NCBI RefSeq assembly: GCF_014805685.1
Contig: NC_060899.1
Coordinates: 9,702,868 to 9,766,867, forward strand
Length of the DNA: 64,000 bases
Direction of reading: 5' to 3'
From: Silurus meridionalis
Lineage: Eukaryota > Chordata > Actinopteri > Siluriformes > Siluridae
Shown: piece by piece, positions 55,755-64,000 of the stretch
Layout: each line of letters begins with the position of its first letter
Numbering within the stretch: the stretch's first letter is position 1
Program-made: the position numbers and the translations under genes
The notes under the pieces: generated by a model
What the model was told of the DNA's origin: nothing
Seen by the model: only the letters and a program-made list of their open reading frames with translations
Database searches by the model: none

Positions 55755-56023
55755 ATACGCACACACACGGCAGTCTTTAGGAAAGAGGTAATCCGGGATG
55801 CGCTTTGGGGAGACAGCGCAGCCGCGGAGAGAGTGTAGAGTCCGGAAGGAACGGAGCGCATAAGGACACGTAACACATTCAATAACGGACAAAGGAGTGA
55901 GTGTGAGTGAGCAGCTTATGTAGGAGCGGGACTGAGTGATAATGAGCCCCAGGTGTGCGTGATTAAGCTGGAAGCGGAGGCATGACAGCCACCAAAAGGG
56001 GCGTGGCAGATGGATTCCCGACA
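55647..56023 (-). mobile_element. LTR of the TGTCAGG family (minus), TG...CA ends intact
   Basis: On the minus strand it runs from TGTCGGGAATCCATCTGCCA to TTTGCTCCCTGACA. It contains CCGCTCCTACATAAGCTGC, a TATA-like box, and GA/CA microsatellites at about 55691-55768. It faces the LTR at 54431 across the minisatellite. Confidence 0.75.
55691..55768. repeat. (GA)n and (CA)n microsatellites
   Basis: GAGAGAGAGAGAG is followed by a CA run with one TC interruption, inside the LTR. Confidence 0.93.
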
Positions 56024-56399
56024 ATATCAGTGGCCAGCAAAGCTTTCTCTGCTAGTCTTAACACTATCAGAAGCACTGACCTACATTTGCAACCTAAATT
56101 CTAATATTTGTTTCATAAAAATTTATTTATTTATTCCCAACAGTCTATTCTCTTCATTTTGTAGCGCTTCTCTTGGCTGCACTGCTTCCTCCAGTATGTG
56201 TATGTGGATGTTATATTTTTTTGTCCAATTAGATTTCAGCCTCTATGTGCTGCCATGTCAATTTAATCTGCCCAGAGCAGATTTACAATAGGGAATATTA
56301 GCAACCAGTCTGTTTCTTTCAGCTAGCTGTCCATGGAAAGCGTCAGCATTTTTCCGTCCTCTGATTTTGACATGTGTAGTGCTCTGCACACATTAATAC

Positions 56400-56580
56400 A
56401 TCTGAGATAGACTTTTTTTATGCCTATGGAGGAAAAGAAATTGATTTGGTCTCTGACATTCCTAAAAATCCATTTTTAAGAAAAGCTAGACATCGTGAGG
56501 AGAGGTCAGCCAACCCCGAAGCTAGCTAGCTTGTCTCAGCCAAGGTTTGTTCGCCACTTCTGTGCTGTGCGTCAGGGGCA
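56400..56580 (+). pseudogene. hAT transposase N-terminal remnant
   Basis: The plus strand reads GGKEIDLVSDIPKNPFLRKA then RHREERSANPEAS and a stop; the next frame gives LSQPRFVRHFC. This is the linker before the zinc-finger part of ZMYM-like hAT transposases (EIDLV / FVRHF pattern). Confidence 0.55.
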
Positions 56581-56639
56581 GAAGCTGGCTTCAAAAAAAG
56601 CAGACACAAGTGCTTTTTTTAGTGCTTAGCCCATATGCC

Positions 56640-56845
56640 GCACACTGCGGGGGGTTTTTTTGCTAAAGAAAACCAGTGTTTTTCATGTCCTGTGGTCTGA
56701 TGAGACTTGTTTGGTTCAGATGGTGTCCAGCATATGTGATGACACCCTGGTGAGGAGTACCAAGAAAATTGTTTCTTCCGTACAGGTGGTGGTAACATCC
56801 TGGTCTGGGGCTGCACGAGTGGTACTGGGGAGCTGCGGTTCATTG
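56640..56845 (+). pseudogene. Tc1-like transposase fragment
   Basis: The plus strand reads HVLWSDETCLVQMVSSICDD; WSDET contains the first catalytic Asp. In the next frame GGGNILVWGC-like sequence follows (GGTGGTGGTAACATCCTGGT). A short internal fragment with no ends. Confidence 0.7.
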
Positions 56846-57260
56846 AGGGGAAATTTGAATTTGTATAGCGCTTTTAACAATGGACATTGTCTCAAAGCAG
56901 CTTTACAGAGATCATGTGGTAAGAAAGAATTAGTGAGATTGTTCTTTATAACTGTAAGTTTGTCCATAATGAGCAAGCCGGTGGCAACTGAGATAGCATA
57001 AGGAAGACAACCTTGAGAGTAACCTGATTTAAGAGGGAATCCATCCTCATCTGGGTTGCAATAAAATGTCTATTTATTACAGCTTAACAGTGTTAATGTG
57101 TGCAGTGATGGTGATCAGATGCAAACTGTAGTCCTGAGTCAGTGTAGCAGAATGATGACATTAACTCCAATCCAAATCCTAAAAGTTCCTGTTCTTACTC
57201 CGTAATTTCATGGATCCCCAGGGTGTTGATAAGAAACCATCCTCAGCTGCACAAAGTTAG
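56846..57260 (+). repeat. Dispersed fish repeat with GCGCTTTTAACAATGGACAT start
   Basis: TTGTATAGCGCTTTTAACAA, then GACATTGTCTCAAAGCAGCT and later GGGAATCCATCCTCATCTGG, are hallmarks of a repeat common in fish genomes, probably an L2-tailed SINE or LINE 3' end. The class is uncertain. Confidence 0.55.
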
Positions 57261-57682
57261 CTTTATTTGAAGAGAACACCATCCAGAGGCAGGCCAAGAG
57301 GAAGTGGGCAGATTCGAGGAGAGGGGCTGGAACAGATCATTGCACATGCCTTTCTATGATTGCGCACTGCACACTTTATACATGCACACACTTCTGTTTC
57401 TCGCCTTTGTACATTTTTAATTTTTGTTTTTTGTTGTCTGTTTTTCTTGTCTTTAATTTCTGTCATAGACTGCTTAAAGGATTCACAAAGTCAAAATTTT
57501 ATTGTATGCTGTAATAGACTGTTTTCTGTACATATGACACATGATACTTATATTGTAGCATTCATATTTCCCTTAATTGGAGACTTAAAAAGTCTCAATT
57601 TTGCTTTATCATGACAAGACATAAATTAGATCCATAAGCACATGGCTTATCAAGGTTAATGTGAAAGATCTTGAGTTTGAAT

Positions 57683-58165
57683 CCAGGTAAAAAATTAATG
57701 CAACTCTGGATGTAAATGTATGCTGTGACCTTGCATAAGCGTATTGAAATGTTAATCAAAGCAAAAGGTGGTCCAAATATTAGATATAATAGAGGTTTTA
57801 AAGCGGGGGTCACCAACCTTTTTGAAACTGAGAGCTACTTCTTGGGGACCAATTAATGTGAAGGGCTACCAGTTTTATACACACAGTTTTTAGTTTGATC
57901 TGAAATAACACATTTGCTTAATTTACCTTTTATTATATGTTATTATTAATAATTACTGATATTCATCTATGTGAAGACACTGATCATGTTAATGATTTCT
58001 CATAATAATTATCATCAATGATTTAACAAAGTAGGAAACATCTACTTTTAGAAAAGGCCCGCAGGCTACTCATGTGGTCCTTGCAGACTACCGTTGGTGA
58101 CCCCTGTTTTAAAGTGTGTGACTTTTTCTGCCCAGGCATTGTATGTTTATATTGTCTAATTTCCT
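57683..58165. mobile_element. Tc1-like terminal segment, interrupted by a hAT MITE
   Basis: TGCATAAGCGTATTGAAATG and GGTCCAAATATTAGATATAA, then after the insert GTGTGACTTTTTCTGCCCAG, match the order at 59222-59400. It is therefore a second copy of that Tc1-like end. Confidence 0.7.
57804..58106. mobile_element. hAT MITE, 303 bp, perfect 8-bp target duplication
   Basis: Ends CGGGGGTCACCAAC and GTTGGTGACCCCTG. TTTTAAAG is repeated at 57796-57803 and 58107-58114. It has no coding capacity. Confidence 0.92.
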
Positions 58166-58401
58166 AGACAGTGGATCTTGAGTTTAAAGACCTCTGAATC
58201 CTGATCATAAATTGCTGTCTTAAACTGCTTTTGCATCGCCTATTTTAAGTTTTACTGAAAAATTATTTGCAATAAATAGTGTTATGCTTCAGCTGTTATT
58301 ACAAATTTCATCTATATCTTTATCACTTTTTATATAGACTTCTGTAATATAATGTTTTAATAACATGTTTAATGACTTTATTATTATTGTTATAAACTTA
58401 G

Positions 58402-58438
58402 GTGGTGCCTGTGTCCTCTAGTGTCAGTGGAATCATAA
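58402..58438 (+). CDS. spo11: spo11 mini-exon, 37 nt
   Basis: Acceptor TATAAACTTAG, donor GTATCC. Reads VVPVSSSVSGII and leaves an A that is completed by AT of the next exon (Asn). It corresponds to the SPO11 block AVPSN-QGIRN. The usual Arg of GIRN is replaced by Ile (codon ATA where a one-base change would give AGA). The donor is canonical only in its GT, so splicing may be weak. Phase fits both sides (0 in, 1 out). Confidence 0.82.
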
Positions 58439-58510
58439 GTATCCTTTTTATTTACATAAACAGTCATTGCAATGTGTTCTTTGAAGTTGTTTGTTGTCCT
58501 TAATATTAAG

Positions 58511-58620
58511 ATATTGTGTCATCTGCAAAATTTGTTCTAGTCATTGAAAAAGATGCAACTTTCCAGAGACTTGTGGATGATGAATTTTGCATTAATTTCT
58601 ATCCATGCATTATTATAACA
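58511..58620 (+). CDS. spo11: spo11 exon with the first Toprim acidic residue
   Basis: A 110-nt exon, acceptor TTAATATTAAG, donor GTAAGT. After the split Asn it reads IVSSAKFVLVIEKDATFQRL then VDDEFCINFYPCIIIT, phase 0. FVL-VEKDATFQRL is the SPO11/TopVIA Toprim motif; its Glu coordinates Mg2+. The DxD-containing exons that should follow are not present up to 64000, so the gene goes on beyond the window. The preceding intron is only 72 bp, against 7-26 kb for most others here. Confidence 0.95.
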
Positions 58621-58789
58621 GTAAGTATCAATGTTGCTGTATAATAATCACATTTTGAGCACAGAAATCTATATTCATCATGTATCATTGTCATCTTTAT
58701 TTACTGCTTTGTCCTGCTCAAAATCATAGTGGAGTCATAGCCTTCCTTGGAACACAACAAATACATACTTTTTTAGATCAAACACCAAA

Positions 58790-59410
58790 CAAAAAGTCAC
58801 CTGAGCTTGAACTTGCTTGAGCCCTTGTGGCTTTTAGGTCACAATGTAATGGAAAAAGGTAATGTGTTTTAAGGAGTCCAGATTTACCCGAATACAAAAT
58901 AATTGATGCATCAGGGTAAGAAGAGAGGCAAATGAAGCCCAATTGCCTAATGCACAAGCCTGTGGGGGCAGTGGTATTCTTTGTTTTATTACGTTCAGCT
59001 GACTACCTGAATATACTGAAACCAGGCTTTTTTCTGAAATGTTTTTCCTTCCTGATGGCATTGGCATATTTCAAGATGACAGTGCCAGGATTTAGTTTGT
59101 GAAAGATTGCTTCAGGGAGTTAGAGACATGATTTTACTCATGGATTTGCCACTATAAAGTCCAGACCTTAACTTTGCTGAGAAGATTTTCCATAGTGGTC
59201 TGACTCCCATCATCAATACAAGGTCCGGGTGAAATATGAATGCAACTATGGATGGAATTGTATGTTGTGATCTTGCATAAGCGTATTGAAATGTTAATCA
59301 AAGCAAAAGTTGGTCCAAATATTAGATATAATAGAAGTATTAAAGTCTGTGACTTTTTATGCCCAGGCATTATATGTTTATATTGTCTGATTTCTAAGAC
59401 AGTGGATGAG
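58790..59410 (+). mobile_element. Tc1-like transposon, decayed
   Basis: The same family as 5700-7650 in opposite orientation: TGATGCATCAGGGTAAGAAG mirrors CTTCTTACCCTGATGCACC at 5938. CAAGATGACAGTGCCAGGAT is a remnant of the transposase QDDSA block. The terminal part 59222-59400 is duplicated at 57683-58165. Many stops. Confidence 0.72.
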
Positions 59411-59726
59411 ATTGCCTTATTGCTGTGTTGAAATGGAGGGTAGCAGAGTTCCAGGATCCTTTTGCTTCTAGTGGGGCAGGTGATGTGTTGGTAGAAGTTT
59501 GGTGTTTGAGGTTGGCATAGTTAAAGCATAGTAAGCACTGTATCCTGGTGAGTCTGATGTTAAGTCTTAGTGTTCACATAAAGCAGTGTCAATATTCACC
59601 TGAGGTGAAATGTAAATAGCACTGACTATGACTAAATTCAATTCCTGAAGAAAGAAACATATGACACCCCAACTCTGACACCAGAAAGTAAGAATTATAA
59701 AACCAAATCTAAAAATAATTGAATTA
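59411..59726. other. Unassigned intronic DNA
   Basis: Nothing recognised before the Tc1 insertion. Confidence 0.4.
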
Positions 59727-61273
59727 CAGTGGGGCAAAAAATGTATTTAGTCATCCACCAATTGTGCAAGTTCTCCCACTTAAAAAGATGAGAGAGGCCT
59801 GTAATTTTCATCATGGGTACACTTTAACTATAAGAGAAAAAATGAGAAAAATAATTTATTTGCAAATTATGGTGGTCAATAACAAAAGTTCATCTCAATA
59901 CTTTGTTATATACAGTTTGTTGGCAATGACAACGATCAAACGTTTTCTGTAAGTCTCCACAAGGTTTTTACACACTGTTGCTGGTGGTTTGGCCCATTCC
60001 TTTATGCAGATCTCCTCTAGAGCAGTGATGTTTCGAGGCTGTTGCTGGGCAACACGGATTTTCAACTCACTCCAAAGATTTTCTATGGGGTCGAGATCTG
60101 GAGACGGACATGTACTGGCTTAAGCAGGCAGACACGTCTGGCACTGCAGGATTTGAGTTCCTGGTGGTGTAGTGTGTTACTGATGGTAGCATTTGTTACT
60201 TTGGTCCCAGCTCTCTGCAGGTCATTCACTAGGTCCCCCCATGTGGTTCTGGGATTTTTGCTCACCGTTCTTGTGATAATTTTGACCCCACGGGGTGAGA
60301 TCTTGCGTGGAGCCCCAGATCGAGGTAGATTATGAGTGGTATTGTATGTCTTCCATTTTCTAATTGTTACGACTTCTTTTTGTTAGTCTAGGGTTTGAAG
60401 CTGTAACATTCATACTGTGATCATTCTGTGGATAGGCAGGGGAAAAGGACACTTAAACCAAATATAACACAAATAATTTATTTGACTAATTAGGAACAAA
60501 AGGAAGTGACAATGTATATACAATATTTACACAAGTAATCAAACCAAAAACATAATAAATAATCCCACAGGAGAGAGGGGACGGGAGTGGCACTAAAGAA
60601 AATAACACAATAAAACAAACCCAACTAACTCGGTATAAAACACTAACATAACACTAAACAAAGCAAGTTTCCGGTGCCTTTACATGCCCTAGCTTACCTA
60701 CCCTAAACTACCCAAAATACATAAGCAGCGCACACTCCTAGCTAGTGTCTCTAAACATAACACCATCTACATGTTACAAGATGTAAGTCACGTGACATAC
60801 TACCTGCCCAACACTCCTGGGGAAAACGCAAAGGTTGTTATCAGAATATAAACACTACACATGAAAACAAACAAGATAACAATAAATTTTAACTCAACAA
60901 ATGTTGTACAAACCCAAGTCGAAAGGAAAAAAACAAGAATAAATGTTTTAACCACAACAAGGTGCAAAACAAAAGGCGCTCTCCTTAACGTTCCTGCAGT
61001 CCTCTTTTTAAGCAGCAAACCGGATTGGCCACAAGAGCAGTCACGTCACAAACGATGATTACGTCCCTAGCCAATAGCAGTCCAAATGGGGAGGAACCTT
61101 AAGAAAATGACACGAAGGAGAAACAATAAAGAGAAAAAAACACCCACACAAATAAACATCTACTGGGACGTAACACTAATAATTGCTCCCACAGTTGATT
61201 TCTTTACACCAAGCTTCTTACCTATTGCAGATTCAGTCTTCCCAGCCTGGTGCAGGTCTACAATTTTTTTTCA
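59727..61273 (-). mobile_element. Tc1-like transposon, internally deleted and right-truncated, carrying a solo LTR
   Basis: The left end CAGTGGGGCAAAAAATGTAT follows TA at 59725-59726. On the minus strand, 60083-60265 reads [20 protein letters not shown] and [20 protein letters not shown], the linker after the DNA-binding domain. At about 60100 it is joined to sequence from the far C-terminus, so the whole DDE core is deleted. The N-terminal HTH resumes after the LTR at 61181-61260. The right end is replaced by a LINE. Confidence 0.85.
60365..61175. mobile_element. Solo LTR, 811 bp, with perfect 5-bp target duplication
   Basis: Begins TGTTACGACTTC and ends GGGACGTAACA, with 7-bp inverted ends TGTTACG/CGTAACA. 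CTAAT is duplicated at 60360-60364 and 61176-61180. Removing the LTR and one CTAAT restores the Tc1 sequence, so it arose by LTR-LTR recombination of an element inserted in the Tc1. The LTR family is not identified. Confidence 0.93.
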
Positions 61274-62968
61274 GACAGAGCTGCCAGCACGACGGCCAAG
61301 TCCCACACAGGAAAATGACAGAGAGAGAATGTTGGATAGTGTGGAGATGGTGAAGCAGAAAGTGGATTAGTAAGGATGAAGTGAGAGCAGCGATTAAGAG
61401 GATGAAGAGTGAAAAGTTCGTAGGACCCAATGACATACTGGTAGAAGCATGGGGATGTTAAGGGGAGATGGCAGTGGAGTTTCCAAAAAGATTGTTAAAC
61501 AGGATACCGTTTTTTGAGAGAAAGAGCTTTCTTTTAGAGAAAGTGTATGACAGGGTGCCGAGAGAAATGTTGTGGTATTGTATCAGAAAGACAGGTGTGT
61601 CAGAAAAGTATGTGAGGGTGGTGCAGGACATGTATGAGGACAGTGTGACAGCAGTGATGTGTGCAGTAGGAACGACAGACGGGTTCAATGTGGAGGTTGG
61701 AATAAAGGAGATGTGCATAAGGAGATGTGAATAAGGGAGATGTCACACTATTAAATTATGGGAAAGAGTGGTGGAAACCAGGCTGAGAGAAGAGGTGACC
61801 ATATGTGAGCAGCAGTATGGTTTCATGCTGAGGAAGAGCACTACAGATGCAATATTTGCTTTGAGAATGTTAATGGAGAAGTATAGAGAAGGTCTGAAGA
61901 GTTGCCTTGTGTGTTTGTGGATTTAGAGAAAGCATACGACAAGGTGCCGAGAGAGGAGTTGTGGTATTGTAAGAGAAAGTCAGGTGTGTTAGAAAAGTAC
62001 GTGAGGGTGGTGCAGGACATGTATGAGGACAGTGTGATAGCAGTGAAGTGTGCAGTAGGAATGACAGACTGGTTCAAAGTGGAGGTTGGACTGCATCAAG
62101 GATCGGCTCTGGGCCCTTTCCTGTTTGCAAGTGGTGATGGACAGGTTGACAGACAAGGTCAGACAGGAGACTCCGTGGACTATGATGTTTGTGGATGATT
62201 TTGTGATTATTGGTGAAAGTAGGGAGCAGGTTGAGAAGAGCCTGGAGAGGTGGAGGTACGTGCTGGAGAGAAGGGGAATGAAAGTTAGGAGTATGACAGA
62301 GTACATGTGTGTGAATGAGAGGGAGGGCAGTGGAGTGGTGCGGTTGCAGGGAGAAGAGGTGGTGCAGGTGGAGGTGTTTAGGTACCTGGGTCAACAGTGC
62401 CAAGTAATAGAGAGTGTGTTAGAGAAGTGAAGCAAGAGTGCAGGCAGGGCGGAGTGGGTGGAGAAGAGTGGCAGGATTTATTTGTGATAGAAGCGTATCT
62501 GCCAAAGTGAAAGGGAACATTTATAGGACTTTTGTGAGACCTGCGATGTTGTATGGTTTAGAGACAGTGGCACTGAATAAAAGACAGGAGGTGGAGCTGG
62601 AGGTAGCAGAGTGAAGATGTTGAAGTTTTTGTTGGGAGTGACGAGGATGGACAGGTTTAGAAATTAGTTTGTTAGAGGGACAGCGCATGTAGGATGTTTT
62701 GGAAACAAGGTGAGGGAGGTGTGATTAAGATGGTTTGGACATGTGCAGAGGAGGGACATGGCGTATATTGGTAGGAGAATGCTGAGGATGAAGCCACCAG
62801 GAAGGAGGAAAAGAGGAAGGCTAAGGAGGAGGTTTATGGATGTGGTGAGGGAGGACATGCAGGTGGTTGGGTTGAAAGAGGCAGATGTAGAGGACAGGGG
62901 GGTATGAAAAAGGATGATCCGCTGTGGTGACCCCTAATGGGAGAAGCCGAAAGAAGAAGAAGACGAAG
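61274..62968 (+). mobile_element. RTE-like LINE, 5' truncated, with internal duplication
   Basis: The plus strand codes in broken frames a LINE reverse transcriptase and C-terminal domain, and ends GCTGTGGTGACCCCTAATGG then GAGAAGCCGAAAGAAGAAGA, an A/G-rich tail. About 230 bp coding VYDRVPREMLWYC to CAVGTTDGFNVEVG (61540-61700) repeats the segment at 61925-62090 but lies upstream of the motif that should precede it. Confidence 0.85.
61800..62920 (+). pseudogene. RTE-like reverse transcriptase, frameshifted
   Basis: Motifs: CEQQYGFMLRKSTTDAIFAL (61810-61870), [20 protein letters not shown] (motif A, Asp present), [16 protein letters not shown] (B), and [20 protein letters not shown] (FVDD in place of the usual FADD; both Asp present). 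Then VFRYLGQQCQ and, in another frame, LRWFGHVQRR-like sequence near 62720-62760, typical of the RTE C-terminus. At least three frame breaks. Confidence 0.85.
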
Positions 62969-63790
62969 ATAAATTAAATTGAATCCTCAATCTCTGAATA
63001 CTCAAAGTTGTGAAGCTATGTTTATATTTTCTCCCTGTTGTTTTGTGTAACCGTTGTTAAGTTTGCATTACTCAGGAATATTGACATGAGAATCGTCATG
63101 TGGCTATTTCAATACTCTGAAGTCTTCCTGAACTTATGTTTTCATGATATTAGGAACGTTTTACCTGCTTTTTCATTATGCTTGTAAAATTATCACTAGG
63201 TCAAGTTCTGTATTTTCGGTTGACAATAACTCATATCTTGTTTTAATGCTGAAGATATTCTCTATATGTCTGATTATGGACGAATAGCATACTGGTGATC
63301 CTCATGTGTTTTTTTTATTTTGCTTTGTTATTTAAGGCAGAGTATGATATTATTTCTCCCTTAATTACAACCTTAAATGTTAACCACAGTAAGGATAGTG
63401 ACACTGAATCTGTTTTATATGTTAGTAAAAAATTGCAGATTGTTTAAGATATAAACTGGTAAAATTTATTACACTCGACCAACATGGGTCTGGGTTTAAA
63501 AACAGTAAAAATGAATAGATTGTATACTAATAGATATGAGTAGCTAGCTCTGTCATGTGCAATAACCGTAACCCATCTTATATTAGGAAAATGGTAGATA
63601 TGTTTATAAATTATTAAATAAATGTCTAAAATTATAAATAATAACAAAAAATGAACAAAAATAAAGAGTACATTGTGATGGCAGCCAATCTCACCAGCAC
63701 CATCTTGGTATCGCCATTTATTATTAGTTTTCACCAATGAAAACATTTGAGAGGAAAAATATAACAAAAAGCCTTAGGACTGTTGAGCAG
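62969..63790. other. AT-rich intron, nothing recognised
   Basis: The next spo11 exon (expected to begin with the GKGVPDLN block) was looked for here and not found. Confidence 0.5.
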
Positions 63791-64000
63791 GTACAAACCC
63801 GATTCCAAAAAAGTTGGGACCCTGTACAAATTGTGAATAAAAAAGAAATGCAATAATTTACAAATTTTATAACTTTTTTGTATTTTATTTACAATAGAAT
63901 ATATTGTATAACATATCAAATGTTGAAAGTGAGACATTTTGAAATGTCATGCCAAATATTGGCTTTTTTTGGATTTCATGAGAGCTACACATTCCAAGAA
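63791..64000 (+). mobile_element. Left part of a widespread fish DNA transposon family
   Basis: TACAAACCCGATTCCAAAAA followed by AGTTGGGACCCTGTACAAAT is a well-known terminus of a high-copy fish DNA element. The rest lies outside the window. I do not assign the superfamily. Confidence 0.6.

Noticed and set aside
58440..58540. A shorter final exon starting at the TCTAG acceptor (58540) that joins to ATAA as Ile
   Set aside because: The upstream acceptor at 58510 restores the conserved N-IVSSAKFVL segment of Spo11 in the correct phase, while the 58540 choice would delete 10 conserved residues. It may still exist as an alternative.
62969..64000. Search for the next spo11 exon (GKGVPDLN block)
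   Set aside because: No frame with this block or a DxD-containing segment is present. The exon is assumed to be beyond the window.

Overview
This window looks like a stretch of a teleost fish genome. It has no operon-like coding and almost no long open frames. It is packed with fish-type mobile DNA: Tc1-like transposons, several hAT families, L2/CR1-, L1- and RTE-like LINEs, a 5S-rRNA-derived SINE, Ty3/gypsy retrotransposons and solo LTRs. The finer taxonomic position cannot be read from the sequence.

The one host gene I can support is spo11, the meiotic double-strand-break transesterase, on the + strand. Six short coding exons lie at 4494-4582, 30241-30307, 33766-33874, 51330-51410, 58402-58438 and 58511-58620. 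Each has an AG acceptor and a GT donor, and all junction phases agree. Together they give 493 nt, about 164 codons without a stop, running from before the catalytic tyrosine pair to the first Toprim glutamate. The 5' exons and the rest of the Toprim and C-terminal exons are not visible, so the gene probably continues past both edges. The introns visible here are 25,658, 3,458, 17,455, 6,991 and 72 bp. Nearly everything else in the window is intronic repeat.

Layout. 1-4.5 kb: L1 ORF1 start, a composite DNA repeat (repeat A) carrying an LTR, CA microsatellites and an LTR-like segment. 4.6-15 kb: a Tc1 split by a hAT, a collapsed gypsy copy, then a second repeat A copy with an L2 LINE, a Tc1 and an LTR nested inside it. 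15.0-29.7 kb: a head-to-tail array of a modular teleost repeat (family B, 8 units plus a mini-array of its hairpin tail). 29.7-37.7 kb: two spo11 exons, a Tc1, a decayed transposon-like gene, a hAT inside an (AT)n tract, and CR1/L2 and L1 fragments. 37.7-44.0 kb: family B again, in inverted orientation. 44.0-48.1 kb: a nearly full-length but frameshifted Ty3/gypsy element. 48.3-64 kb: SINE3, several related LTRs, a 30-bp minisatellite, L2 pieces, three spo11 exons, more Tc1 and hAT copies, a solo LTR with perfect target duplication, and an RTE-like LINE.

Points most worth attention: the cryptic spo11 gene; the large inverted arrays that bracket its active-site exon, which could affect splicing, back-splicing or inversion; the modular array with its hairpin tail and CTCF-like cores; and a roughly 2-kb stretch (about 40086-42120) that differs from its neighbour almost only by tiny deletions and may be an assembly or polishing artefact.
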